A DNA stretch of 64,000 nt, from positions 4,715,869-4,779,868 of the forward strand of contig CM030867.1 of NCBI GenBank assembly GCA_018105865.1, in the 5' to 3' direction. The DNA is from Metaphire vulgaris. Taxonomy: Eukaryota; Annelida; Clitellata; Crassiclitellata; Megascolecidae. Made by a program: the position numbers and the translations under genes. Of the stretch, positions 22,164-36,100 are shown one piece after another. Positions within the stretch are counted from its first letter, which is position 1. Each line of letters starts with the position of its first letter. The notes beneath the pieces were generated by a model, which was given only the letters and a program-made list of their open reading frames with translations, made no database searches and was not told the origin of the DNA.

Positions 22164-25100
22164 ACTTGACAATTTCTTAAGCACAGTAACATATAGCTAG
22201 GTGGCTAAAGTCAAAGGCGCATTTGAAACGCAGCATTGCTGTTGACTAGACTATGTTTTACAACATTCTTTTTTTTCCTTTTCTAATTTTGTGATTCGAA
22301 TTGAAATTGTGTTTGGTTTTTTCCTTTCTGACTTTTTTGTCTGACAGAAGTTGGTCCTTGTCCTTGTCCTTGATCCTTGTCCTTGGGGGTCAGTCCTTGT
22401 GGTCCTTGTGCTTGCGGGGTAAGTCCTCGTCCTTGGAAGGTTGGTCCTTGTCCTTATCCTCGTCCTTGGGGGGTCGGTCCTTGTCCTTATCCTCGTCCTT
22501 GGGGGGTCGGTCCTTGTCCTTATCCTCGTCCTTGGGGGGTCGGTCCTTGTTAACATCACTGGATGCTGGGTGCATCTACTGTGATCATCACTCTAATCTT
22601 ACTGCAGACAAGGCCAATTGGCTTGTTTATCTGCACGAACATGACAACAGCCCAGCTGTAATGAGTCTAATGACTACTGAGTCAAGATAAACTAATTAAA
22701 GACAATCAACATTAAGTATTAAACATGCTCTTTTCGATGAAAGTCACGAGGAGCTCTGAGATATCCTACTGCAGATGGAAACTGAGGTCTCCAAATTTGA
22801 CCTTCACATGTCGTGGGCTAAAACAAAGACCCAGGACCTTAGCTTTTATCCCTTCAAGGCACCTATTTCCATTTACTCAGAAACCATGGAACAGGTTGAT
22901 TCATTCTGCTATTTTGATTCAAACATGCACAGCATGGCTAACTTATGAGTGGAGTCTCTTCTCTGCATAGGTTTGCCTCCTCTGCCATGCGTCTACTTCA
23001 CAGAATCTGGAGGCAACAGAATCTAAGCTTTAAAATCAAATTCTGGATGTACACCTCTCTGGTTGTTCCTGTTCTTCTCTATGGAACTGAGACTGGCAGA
23101 AAATTGAGACATTCCACACAAAGACCCAGCACTGGATCTTGAATGTTAGGTGGTTTGACTTTGTACGCACCAGCTAGATTTATTCACGATCTGGCCAGGA
23201 TACTATGCATTCACAAATCCATCATCAACGTCTTGATCTCTTCGGACATGTAGCACAACTCCCGATTGAAGTACCTGCCTTTGCCTTGCTCCGCCTGGCT
23301 GCATCCATCCAATATGGTGTCACAGATGCTTTGATTGGCATCAGCCTCAAGGAAGGCCACCGAAGCACTCTAAGTGTGCTCAGGACAGAACATTACGGAG
23401 AGCAATCGCAATGTCCACTCCGGGAATGTGACTGATGATGATGAGATGATGGTGAACTTTAAACATTAGCTTTTTCTCTTTTTCTGTTGATTTTTTCCTA
23501 ATAATTTCTATTTTCTATTGTAACTAGCTATTACATCATGAATATTTTGGACTAAATGCATTACAGTTGCAGTTTGGATTGCAATAATCAGCTGATAGTT
23601 TGGCATCAGCTGATTTTATAGCTAATAATTAATTGATGCACTTCTAAAATATAGTTCCAATTGTTCTCTAAATTTAAATATGAGAGAAGAATTAAAATTG
23701 GTGCTTAGATGAATAGATATGCTATTGTTTGTGTTTAATATGACTGCACTTGAATTTGTTGCTTATTTTGTAGATGATGGACAAAATTGTAATTTACTGG
23801 ATTGCTGGATTATATTTGGTGTAATTTTCAGATTTACAGAATGTGAACATTACCCTCCGTATTTTATATCGACCCCTACCAGACAAATTGCCACAGATCT
23901 ACACTAACCTTGGAATTGACTATGATGAACGTGTCTTGCCCTCAATTGTGAATGAAGTACTAAAGGCTGTTGTGGTGAGTGAACGAAAACAAAGGTGGTG
24001 TTTTCTTAGTCACTGAAATTTTTGAAATTCATTCTCACTTCAGATTTTGCTTTAACATTTTAGTATTCATTTATCATAAAGTCTTCATTAATGCTGGTGT
24101 TTACCTGATTTTGGATTCATTCTTCACTAGTGGAGAGAGGTGGGGAGAGAGACAGAGACAGACCTGCCGACCTGTCAGTTAATGGCTGATACAGTCTCCA
24201 AACCTTACCTGACTGTTCAGCAGCTGATGACAGCAATTAGGAGACACATAACGATGGTGAAATGAAGGATGGCGAGAGTATGATGTGCCCCCACTGAAGT
24301 TACTGGCACCGAAGTGACTTCTGCCATTGACGCTCTTATGCATTACTTTAAACAATCAGACCAATCCATCCAAGACAACATGCAGCTGCTGTCAGCTGTT
24401 AAGCGTATTTGGAATCCATGCATTCAACTTCCCAGACAGGTTACTATTCGGGAGTACTTTGGTAGGCCTACTCCATACATGCCTTTTGAATAATTATTGT
24501 AACAATGCTTATCTGAACTGAACTGTGCATAAATAGAGGCCTTCTGTGTTGTAGCGTACAGTGTTATGATTAAACAATATATACAGTTTAACAATACAGT
24601 ACTTTATAATGGATCATTCGATTGACCTGCCCTTGTTATGTCGCCACACCGCCCCTCGCCAAAATAAAACGCCCAACGGATATGGGCGGGATAATGGGGT
24701 ATTACTGTATTACTGTACCTAAACCTCTTTTCGGGGACAGGCTTTTTTCAAATTCATGAACATGTCACCTTAACCTTTTAAAGGGGGAATTAAATTTTTT
24801 AAGTCATCCCTGATGGGGAATTAATTTTTGGAAAAGGCGTTCGTATGAAAACGTGAACATATATGTTATAAACTTACTATATTTCAGGCTATATAGAAGC
24901 TAGAAAGATGCGGTTTGCACCGTTGTTGAGCATTTTTATTGCTCTTTCTATCCATCTGTGCCAAAAGAAAAAAGTTGGGGGTAGGGACCACTCTACACCC
25001 TAAAATCGGACCCCTCCCCAACATTTTGTTCAAATTTTGATCAAAGGTCAATAGCAAAACGTCTTTGGCGGTAAACCCCCAAATGTGAGCGATAGAGTTC

Positions 25101-28100
25101 TAGAGGAGTGTAATTGGAACAGAATGGTGCAAAAATTTTGAAGATCGGACCATATTTGGGGTAATTATGAAGTTTCATACCCAAGTACCCATTGCTCGCT
25201 GAAATTACAATTACGCGAACGGATTTTCAATGTGAAAAACCGAACAACTAAGTATATTTCAGGCTATATAGAAGCTAGAAAGATGCGGTTTGCACCATTG
25301 TTGAGCATTTTTATTGGTCTTTCGAACCATCCATGCATGTCCGATAAAAAATTTTCAAAGCTCAATAAAATTTTTTTTACAGCGGTGACCCCCCAACTGT
25401 GAGCGAAAAAGTTGTAGGGGTGTGTAATTGGAACCGAATAGTGCAAAAATTTTGAAGATCAGACCATATTTGGTGTAGTTATGGCCTTTCTAGCCTCCGG
25501 CTGAAGATTTTTCCTATACATTTTCCAGCCTTGGTCAGTCTACAGTCAATATCCCTTGCATATATAGTCAGCATTATCGAAAACGGTGCTGCCACCTATC
25601 GAATAGATGTGAACTAAATCGGTTGCTGCGTTGGATTTTTGAAAATCGTGCAGGTCCGCTGTGCACAGTCGCTTATATAGCGCAACGTTTTAAAACGGCT
25701 AACGCCGTTTCGTTATGGTTTTCCGCCGCCGTCTTTAAACGGCTAACCTTTGCAAAAGGTTAAAGCAATGTGTGTTCACCTACCAAGCCTTAAATGACCC
25801 TTTCAACCCTGATAGCATCTCCTTTCAGATCTACATTGAATTATTGTCATTCTCTACTACACTCCAGCAGTCACATTCAACTACTTTTCCCCTCTTCTGG
25901 CCAGCACTGTAAAGTTCAGTGACAGGTCAACTTCACGTAGCAATCCAATTTTATGGAATTAATTTGCTGAGAAGTTTCAAAAGCTAAGTCGATTGTGTTA
26001 TTCATGAAGAATCTAAAGATTCACTTGTTTAACACCTCTTTCAAGTGACATTTGTGAATAATTTGTCAAGCCATTTACTCAGCACTATACAACTTGTCTT
26101 AATAATAATAATTGCATTTATAATTTAATCAGTTACAGATAACAGCAGTTTTGGTGGAGTGATAAGTACTTAAATTCTGTCAAATTCGACGGCACCTTAA
26201 ATCCTTAATATCTTCTAATTTGCCTAATGCAGCCAATGTTTGATAGAATTACTTAGTGATTTTTATTAGGCTGATATATTTATGTCAATTTGTATTGCCC
26301 TGATTTAACTTGTCCACCCTGGTTATTAGCGTTGTCAGAGAAGTGATTGGGTTGTCTGTTCATACTGCTAAGTTGATTACTTTCATTTGTTGTTATTGTA
26401 GGCCCAGTATGATGCAAGTGAACTCATTACTCAGAGAGAAATTGTGTCACAGAAGGTGAATGATGAGCTTACAGCACGTTCTGCACATTTTGGACTAATT
26501 CTTGATGACATTGCATTGGTAAATTGTCATTCTTTTTTATTAGATTCTATGTGTGTAATGACTTGAAGGCATTGTTTTCATTGTGGTGTGATATTAGAAT
26601 TAGGGTTTGTGACCCACTATCACAAAATGAGACTTTAAGTAGTAGTTTTGAGATACAGCATGCTGAAGTGAATTTATGATGAATTATTGTTTTCAGGGTT
26701 CAGTTTAAACGTATCCTGGAAGGTTTGCATTTGTAAATATTCTGGGAATTTGGTTAATAAATATACATCGATTTTTGTAAAATTTAGGGTATTAAGTCAT
26801 TTATAGTAACTCACAATGCAGATTTACAACATCGCAAAATTCTCAAAATTTTGACGAGTTTCGCTAGTATTAGAAGGTGCAATTATGCGTGCTGATATAG
26901 AAAGTTATATACATCATTGGAAAGGTCTATTTATATAACACTACATTTATCAAAGTTTATCTGTATGCTAAAAGGAATTAATGAGAAGTCAATTTTCGAT
27001 GGCACATGATCAATCTTACAATGTTCTTTTATGGATCACACATCAGTACAATCAGGTTCTCTGTCCTGAAACAGTTTCAGAGTTCCATTGATCCCAATCT
27101 GTGCCTTGCCTCTTCTTTGGTTTCTGCATAGGCTTTGTCTTTTGTCTTGTTTTTGTCTTCATCTTGCATGCATATCTCAAAGTAAGTAATCAGAAACAGC
27201 ATGCACATTGTGCATGCTGTTTCCAAAATAAACTGCATTGCACATGCATAAATAAATTAAGGAAAATGGGCTGTCTCAGACTGAGATCTTTATATCTCGA
27301 TAGCTCTTTAGGTAGGTTGAACTCTGCTTTAGATGTGCCATCAACCTATGAAACAGGTTGAAGTGCTATTGATACCGGTTATGCTTGATATAAACACAAT
27401 TTCAGTAGTTCTCCAGCAGAACATTCACTCTGTTTGATTGATATTTTTATATACCATATATACTCGTGGCAAGGTAGAAAAATTTACGCCTTAAGATTCA
27501 CTTTAAAACACCGAGTCGACTTATCTGTAAGTCACTGCAATTTTCCAAAGAATTTTTGTAATAAGCGTTAAGTCATGTGTCTATTTAAAGATGCATCTGT
27601 CGAAAGAGGTTGGGCTTCTGGCTCCTCCTTTCTCGGTTCTTTCCCGTTATCCAGACCCCAGCAGTGATATTTTACTTCGAAAAATAATTACTACTTTTAC
27701 TTTTAATTTAGTTTTGGCTTTCTTATTTGACTTTCACTTTCAATTACAGTTTTTAATGTCATTTAATTTCTATTTCAGTTCTAATTTTACTTTGTAAATA
27801 ATTGTTAATTTTACTTTTACTTTTCCAAAATAAAATTACTTTTACTTTTAATTACAGTTTTATATATATCATACCTTCCAGGCTTCCACTCAATTTATTT
27901 CATTTAACAGTGCTCAGTAACAGTCAGTCACTGGGCTAGTGTGCTGAATGCACAGCATTAATATACAGTGCAACATATAACGAATACGAACGACTGCCAC
28001 TTGCCATTGCATGCACAGAAAAATTTAGTGTAATACCTAAGCTGTCACTGTCAGACACTCAGACAGGAACAAATTCAAAATATGAGTGCAATGACTGCAA

Positions 28101-31100
28101 GTATGCAATCAACTGGAAATTATTAAATACGCAATGCTGCTGTTGAGCTTCATGAAGACACGCATCTCAAGACTTTTTGTGAGCCTGTTTCATAAAAAAC
28201 CTGCCAAATACAGTATCACTCTCCCTTTTACTACCAGCAAACTGTCTTGATAAACTCATACTTTTCTATTTAGACACTCGAGAGTTGAGATGAATGATAA
28301 TGTTTGTAAGAATAAACCAAAAGACGGTAGAAGTACAAACAGTACGCTCTGCCTAAACAACAGTCAGGCATGAACATAAATGCAAAATAAAATGGGAGAA
28401 AATTTTAACAATTTTACTTCACCAAATAATTACTAAGTACTTCTACTTTTAATTCATTTTTGGCGTCCTTATTTTACTTCTACTTTCTATTTCAGTTCAA
28501 AACTATATTTTACTTCCTATTTCAGTTTTACTGAACTTAATGCAAATAATTTTACTTTTAATTTCTATTTCAGTTGAGTAATATATCACTGGACCCCAGT
28601 AGAGGGATGGAGTAGTTGGCATTAGGGTTAGGGTTACGTTAGGGTCAGAGTTATGGTTAGGATTAGGCTTACGTTAGGGTCAGGTTCCCGACTGAAAAGC
28701 CATTACACTTCACTGGGGTCCGGATAATGGGAAAGTACCTCTTTCTCAACTAGGCACCATCAAGCGGCGGCAGTTTCCTTTGTCTATCAAATAATGATAT
28801 GCCAACAAAACTATTGCCAACTAGTGCTTTTGGCTGTAAAGCATAGCAGGATTCGACCAGGACAACCCAGGATGTTTTTGAAAAGTCACGCTTCAGCCCA
28901 GTTTCATGACTGCCGGCCCAGATCTCTAGGCAACAAATACGTCACGTAATGCATTCTGGTGTAGTAAATAGTAGTAAAATTCTGGTATAGTAAAGGACAT
29001 TCTGTCCTTGTCCTGTGGCCATATCATGGGTTGCTTAATGGGTCATAGCTTTGACAATCTGCGATTGGAAACTGAAGATGCTTGCATTCTGTCATTCCTT
29101 AATCTCTGCATGCTAAAATTTGCTATACAAGCAGCTTTTCTAACATATCCTGTAAATCATAGGTGTAAACTTCTAATAGGCCACTAGGATTGAGACCTTT
29201 CCAACTTTGTGAGAGGTCACCATTAAGGAAGGCATAAGGGTTCTTCACGGACTTTTTCACGGCAGCAAAGTTCTTTCTGGCAGCAAAGTTCTTTCCATCA
29301 TCACAGTGGATTTTAACATCGCCACCTTCTGACCTTCTTTGACATGTCAGCGTTGTCAAAGCGCTTTTGATTATGATTTTAAACCATGCGTACAGTGCTA
29401 TATATATTGTCCTGGAATAATAATAATAATAATAAGGGTTGGGTGGCAGACCATGCACTTGGACTCTGTGAATAACAAATACCTCCAGCTACTGACTTGG
29501 TCTGCAAATAGCTTGGAGATGTTGGGTTGGGGAAGGAGCAGCGTCTGACCACGCGGCTGACCTTCAGGCACTCAGTACAACAAATACCTTTGACCTGTAC
29601 ACAGCTTGGAGACGTTGGGTTGGGGGAGGAGCGGGCATCTGTTGACTCAGTTTTAGTGTAGATGAGCATAATTAGGCAAATCAAGAAATCTGTAAGCTCC
29701 TAAATGTCATTGTCAACTTATACATGGGTCATAGCAAATAACTTAACTTTTGATCTAAAATACTGGGTTGACCTGTATCTGTGAGTATTATTATTATTAT
29801 ACGAACATTTCTATAGCGCAAATATTCGCAAAGCAGCAAATGCGCTAATGTCAGTTGCGAACTGGATCAAACAAACAAGAATGTCTTCAGTTGTTTTCTA
29901 AAAGAGAACAGTGAATCAGAGGAACGCAATGTTGCTGGCAGACTGTTCCAAATAACCGGGCCGGCAACGGCCAGGTTGCGGTCACCATAGTGTGTCTGAG
30001 TTCGAGGCACTGCGAGTGTGCTGGTCAGGGCAGAGCGTAGATGCGACCGACCCGGTAACCTAGCCGTCAGGCAGAACATATCAGTTAGATATGGCGGAGT
30101 AAGGCTGTGTTGTGTCTTGTACAGGATAGTCCCGAGTTTAAAAGTCACGCGCTGACTGACCAGGAGCCAGTGGAGCTCCCGTAGGACTGGCGTGATATGA
30201 TCAAACTTTCCTCTCTGGAACACCAAGCGTGCAGCTGCATTCTGAACGAGTTGAAGTCTCTGTAGCAGGTGGTCGCTGATGCCATAAAGGATGCTGTTGC
30301 AGTAGTCAAGTCTGCTGCTGATGAATGCTTGAGCCAGCATCCTAGTTGCATCAGGGGTCAGCGAGTTCCTCACTGCCCACAGCTGGTGAAGCTGGAAGAA
30401 CGACTTCCTGCAGACTGATGCAACATGGTCAACCATTGTCAGTTGGCTATCAATTAACACTCTAAGGTTATTGACCACTGTAGCACATTCAATGAGTATA
30501 TATTGTAACTATGTTTTGCTATAACAGTGCATTTGAATGTTTTGACCATATTAATTTTTATTACTGCTGAGGCAAATCGGAACCGTTTTTGCATCTCTAT
30601 CCACAGAGGCCGCAAAGACGTTAGTTCATTCAACGATCAGCACCAAATTAGACTTTATTGCAACAGTTTACTGAGCCTAGCACCAGAGACACAAATACGG
30701 AGACTGCAGTCAGTCCAAAATGTAGCTGCTCGTTTCGTTACCAAAGTTTCGCGGAGGCAGCATATTTCTTCTATCCTTCATGATCTGCACTGGCAATTAA
30801 GCAGTGCATAGAGTTCAAAGTCACCTCTCTAGTCGACAAATGCCTGCATGGAGAAGCACCTGGCTATCTGACTCATGATTGTCAACTTGTTCGACAAACG
30901 CAAAGACCCTTAGGGCTTTGATCCAATGACACTCGGTTGCTGGTCACATCGCGAACTCATAGTAGACTTGTTGATCGTACCAAGGCTATTGGACCTCAAA
31001 ATTGGAACTCTCTCCCGACAGCTATACGTGATCATGTGGTTTCGCACTCAACATTTCTTACCAACCTTAAGACGTTTTACTTTAATGTAACAGCAGCGGC

Positions 31101-33157
31101 GCATTGGTAAATGCGCCTCGCAAATGTGATTATCTATCTATCGATCTATTTATTAGTTGGTTCTGTTTATATAACTTTTATCTTATTATTCTATTCTACA
31201 TGATGATTTATATAGCGCAGTAGCATAGCAAGGGCCAAAATCAAGAGCGCTTTACATGGAACAATCGTACAATGAGTTGAAAAGGTGCGTTTTAAGTTTA
31301 GTGGCGAATGACTCGAAGGAAGCGTCTGCGGTAGCTGAGTCGGGCAGCGAATTCCATAGGAGGGGGTTGCCTCGTGTGACGGACCTCTCTCCAAACGGAT
31401 CTTCCTGATCTTTCGCAGCTGATTAAAGCACGCCCGAGTTACATTGGTCAAGTGGCCCGCGAACGATAATGTGTCGTCCAGGAGGACACCAAGGAGTCGC
31501 ACCTCAGTGGAGACAGCAATCTCGATATCGCCAAACGAGAACGGTCTGCGGCATATCTGGTGCTTTCTCCTAGGGGTGCCGACCCAGAGAAGCTTGGTCT
31601 TTCCGGGATTCAGTGCCAGACGGTTGGCAGCTGTCCACTGCTTGATCTCAGGAACGCAGTCGAGAAGGCGGGTCCGCAGGCGTTCAGTGTCAGAGGGTGG
31701 GCAGGAGGAGTAAACCTGCCCGTCATCAGCGTATGCATGTGAGGGGAGGCCAAACGAGTCCGCGATTCGACCGACATCCGCCACGCCGAGGACGAAGAGT
31801 AGCGGACCCAAGGCGGATCCCTGAGCCACTCGCAGCGAACAGGTTGCGGGACGGACTGAGAGCCCGCCCAGCTGACTGCCTGCGATCTCTCCGTGAGGTA
31901 CCGTATTTGCACGATTATTACCCGCGGGTAATACAAGAATTTACAAACCGCAGCCCCCCCTTGCGGGTTATATTTGTATGCGGGTTATACTGGAAACTTA
32001 AAACTAGTAGGAAGTCACACAAATGCGGTACAAGACGATTGGGAGGCTTTACCGAATGAAAGAGCGACAGTGATCTAAGTTATGGGACCTCGTCCAATGG
32101 TAGCCGGGATGCCATTAATTTAGTCACGTGACCAAGGGGAGACGCGTGCTGATTGGCCATAGTGATAAAACCCCATTGACATTTCGATTACAAATATCTA
32201 AATAATTAAAGCGAAATAGATCTTAACTATTACAAATTTTGAGTCAGAAAGCCATGAGCTTTCGACTGATAGCTCAAGTGGGCCTTAAAACGGTCTAGAA
32301 GAAGAGATTAGGCGAGCCGTATTTTAGTCAAACCACATTCACCACACCGGTGCAAATAAAGTAAAATCTCGTAAACTTCTACAGCGCCCCGGAAAGCAGC
32401 ACAGCAGTAGCTGCTTATTCTTATGCGCTTAATCTTTCTTGAAATAGCTATAGCCAGGGTGGTTTGTCGGCCGGGAAAAGGTCAGTGTATCTATGAGGCG
32501 GCGGGTCAGGTTGTTGTTGCTATGGGGGAAATGACTTTTCGAATAGGAAGGTTTTAAGTTTAGACCTAAAGGTTTGAGGAGACAGTGAAGGAATTAAAGG
32601 AAATGAGGATTCGGAGCTTATTGTTTGACCATGTCGTAGGCTGCGGAGGGAGGCTGGAATTGAGTTCCAAAGTTCTGGTGCGGCGTATGAGAAAGCGCGG
32701 TTGCAGATTTTGAGTGATGACTGATTTAACAAATAGGGTTATAACTGCTTAAATAATCGTTATAAAAATCTTATTTACGCATACAATTGCAGAATAAATG
32801 TCGGTCATCGTTCTACAAGGGTGGATTTGTGCAGAAAGATGCAATAAGTGCACAAACGAAGTGTTTTGAAAGGGGTCGCGAGCGGTCCCATAATAAGCTT
32901 CATCAAAAATCAGTCATAACTCTTGAAATATACGACCCAGTGGCTAAATCGCCGCTTTCGCTCACTTCCTGAATTATTTAGGATCATATTTAGGGGCCTT
33001 TATTGTTGGATGGCTGTTAATTATCTAAAAATCAGAGTTTTGAAAGCCTAATGGTAAGGATAGCATCTCTGGTAGACGCGCGGCCATTACGCCCATAGAC
33101 TTCAGTAACCAGTGGTTTTCACACAGGCTTACTTAGCCTCCTAAACCACTTAAATCA

Positions 33158-33197
<40 letters not shown>

Positions 33198-36100
33198 GCC
33201 TTATATTAATACATTCAAATTCTCCACGTTTGCTTACTTACTTCAACTGGAGTTCCATAAAAGCAGACTTTCAAGATCATCATACGTTCATCATTGACAT
33301 GCCGACGTTTTCAAAGCACCGTTGGCCATGTTGTGGCGTTATAGAAGTCTCGGAAATAGGAATCTTGTTTGTCTGGCCATTCGTACGCCGTTTGATGATG
33401 TTAATGACGACAACGGTGGCGACAACGATGATGATGATGTTTTAGGCTGACTATTAAATAGTTTTCTATGTCTGCCATCAAATTATATAATAACCGTGGA
33501 AACAATACTCGGGAGTATCGGAGTCGCCATCCTTTGCTTGACCGTGGGAAAGTAATTGTGTTCAAATCTAATGTTTGTGTGAAGTTGCCAGTCTTCTACC
33601 TCAGTGGCTTTTTAATTGGTACGTAGGCTATTTATAAATTTGTGCGTACGTACGTATTCAGTAGACTCCTCCCCTCCCCGTACGCAAAATCTCGTAAATC
33701 CCAAACCCCTTCCTCTGAGTACGTAATGCGTATGTACTAAATGGATGGACCCTAGATGGCAGCAGTTACTTTATTACCGTGGTGTAGTATCTATGCGAAA
33801 ATAATTAGTTTATGTGCAGCAACCTCTAATATCGGCTCCTCTTATATCGCTATGGTCCATAAAAATAGGCATATTATTGTCCAAATTAGAGCAAAGTAGA
33901 CTATTTTCTTTTAATAAAGAGAGTAAATATGGCACTTCATACGTCCGTTGGCAAAAGTTTATTTTCCGTGCGACCATGCATTTCGGTACAAATAATTCCC
34001 CTATCGTAAGAATTTTGCTAAATTATACCGGTTAGCGGTTTATTGTCAGAAATAGATAGGAAAATACAATTTTAGAGTCTTTTAGTTAATTTGGGTGAAA
34101 ACTTAGGAAGGAAATATGGTGTGAGGCTCTGCCCTTCGGATATATTGACCGTTGCCTGTTAAGAAAGGCTAAGAGTATAAGAATAAGCAGCTACTGCTGT
34201 ACTATGCCCAAAGCGCTATATAAATCCACACGATTTTACTTACCGGTACATACCGTACATCATGGCATCGAAACCTTCAAATGCCTGAAGACTAGTAAAT
34301 GTGGGTTATATTCACGTGCGGGTTATATTCGCGTGCGGCTTATGCTGGGACGTTGGAACATAATTCGTAATTTTCCGCGGGTTATACACGTATGCAGGTT
34401 ATGTACGTGTGCGGGTAATAATCGTACAAATACGGTAATCGCGGAGCCACAACAGAGCATGGCCGTTGATCCCATAGGAAAGCTCGAGTCGGCGTATCAG
34501 GATGTCATGGTCGACCTTGTCGAATGCGGCAGAGACAGGTCGAGAAAGCAGAGTAGAGCAGATTATAACATTATTGTATTAATATTGCATAAATTTATAA
34601 ACCTGTCATGTAACTAATTTATTATCAATTATGTATAATAAACGTTTATTTTTTACCATTTCACATTTTGCATAAGCTCATCTTCAAACTCATAATATTT
34701 TGATTAAGCTAGTGTAATTTAAAAGATAAAATCATTGCTGTGCTGTTAATTCAAAATGTAAAAAATGACTTAGGTCCTTTTATATTATAATGTAATATTA
34801 AGTACTCAGCAAGTTAGTGATGTTCATACTGCTATAACTGACTTGTCACAGAAATATTGCAATTTTAGATCTAAGGCAATTTTGAATTCTTGTAACAGAC
34901 TCACCTTACTTTTGGACGTGAATTCACAGAGGCAGTTGAGATGAAACAAGTGGCACAGCAAGAGGCTGAAAGAGCAAGATACCTCGTAGAAAGGGTAAGA
35001 ATTCAAGCAGAGTATTGAAAAATTTCTTTGAATTGAAAGACAGTTCTAAGACTTTTGCCAAAAAGTTTATTTGCTTCTTGACTGCAAGTAATGACGTGCA
35101 CATTTCATAGGGGAGAACTTATAAACTTCTTGTATCATTTTCATTAGAATAAATTTTTATGGTTAACACCACTGTCATTGCCTTTATCATCGCCGTTTAT
35201 TTCATAAATGAGGGTGGTACAAATTAAAGATTTTAGGAGGGATCCTGCCTTATGCTTTTTTGTTATATTTTGGTGCATCATTATAGTACCTCATCATCAC
35301 CAGGAACTGATTTAGGTGGTAATTACACTTAATACATTTAGAACTCTTAACCCGTTAACTGGGATCTCCGAGCTCAGCTCGTCCAACGTTATCTGTCGTT
35401 ATTTGGACCCAAAGTCCAAGACATGTCCTGTAGGCTTCCTAGTCGTTTGTCAATAGTGGGTCAACGTATCAGATACATTTCATGCCAGAAATCGCTTTAG
35501 TATGTATCCATTTGATAGATGGCACCTTTTTTTAGTGTCAGTACTCAGTAGTGCTCCATGTCCTAAGTAATATGTACTTTTTGGGACCGAGGTGTAGAAA
35601 ATTCTGCTGAGAAAACCAAGGCTGTTCGGATTAGAAGTTATATATCTACACCAAATGTGGTCCGATTTTCAAACTTTTTGATTTATTTTGTTCCACTGAC
35701 TTTCCCCTACAACTTTGCTGCTGACACAAGTGGGGTCACCGCTGAAAAATTTTTGCAACAGAGCTTGGAAAGTTTTTTTGGAGGGGCGCTATTTTAGGCT
35801 GTAGAGTGGACCCTACCCCCAAATTTTTTTGTTCTCACGGATGGTTAGAAAGAGCAATAAAAAAGCTTTAAAACTGGTGTATTTCAGTAGTGCTTCACCG
35901 TCTTCTTAGCTTTCATATAGCTGGAGATATAGTAAATCTTAAAAATTACATTATTCAGTTTTGAATAATTTCCCAGCACTTTACCGACGTCCAAAATTTA
36001 AATCCCCGGTTAAGGGGTTAATGAATTTAACAGTCAAACCAAAAAGACAGGGTTTTCTGTAAGTTGTAGCTTAATTATAGATACATCATCATTGCATACT

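Larger units (their letters stand above)
21699..22561. mobile_element. hAT-type element with CCTTG minisatellites (reference copy)
   Basis: Perfect 12-bp ends CAGTGATGTTAA and TTAACATCACTG; perfect 8-bp duplication gatgctgg (21691-21698 and 22562-22569). Just inside each end sit arrays of 'ggtccttgtccttgtcct' (about 21708-21830 and 22345-22556). Between them are an (ATT)n tract and a LINE tail-like stretch (22118-22230). No transposase. Same family as 15884-17409. Confidence 0.95.
31901..34435. mobile_element. TA-flanked DNA transposon (Tc1/mariner or pogo type), non-autonomous
   Basis: Ends CCGTATTTGCACGATTATTA and, inverted, CCGTATTTGTACGATTATTA match at 19 of 20 positions, flanked by TA (31899-31900 and 34436-34437). 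Subterminal words 'gtgcgggttata' repeat inside both ends. TA duplication is the mark of Tc1/mariner/pogo. No transposase is readable; the middle has an (ATT)n tract, and LINE A tails at 32357-32735 (minus) and about 34130-34246 (plus). Confidence 0.85.
31165..34562 (-). pseudogene. LINE B, minus strand, split by a TA-flanked transposon
   Basis: 31829-31191 encodes [40 protein letters not shown] (intact YADD box), [36 protein letters not shown], then an internal deletion joining RKIRKIR to the last segment. 34562-34438 adds the upstream RT block A ([20 protein letters not shown]) and LRDY. The frame LRDY/LTERSQ continues across the insertion 31901-34435 when one TA is removed. Confidence 0.88.

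Noticed and set aside
22251..22690. Frames with [11 protein letters not shown] and [11 protein letters not shown] repeats
   Set aside because: They are translations of the CCTTG minisatellite on either strand.
27101..27361. 86-codon frame starting with a hydrophobic stretch
   Set aside because: It runs through the palindrome at 27193 and lies in a PHB intron, with no recognised domain.
28620..28690. Chromosome-end telomere
   Set aside because: Only a few degenerate units inside a small inverted-repeat element, with ordinary DNA on both sides.
29123..29458. Minus-strand frame with YYYYYY and [15 protein letters not shown]
   Set aside because: The tyrosine run is an AAT microsatellite. The rest is unrecognised and not supported as a gene.
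31444..32059. Plus-strand frames of 60-120 codons opposite LINE B
   Set aside because: Antisense shadows of the LINE reverse transcriptase.
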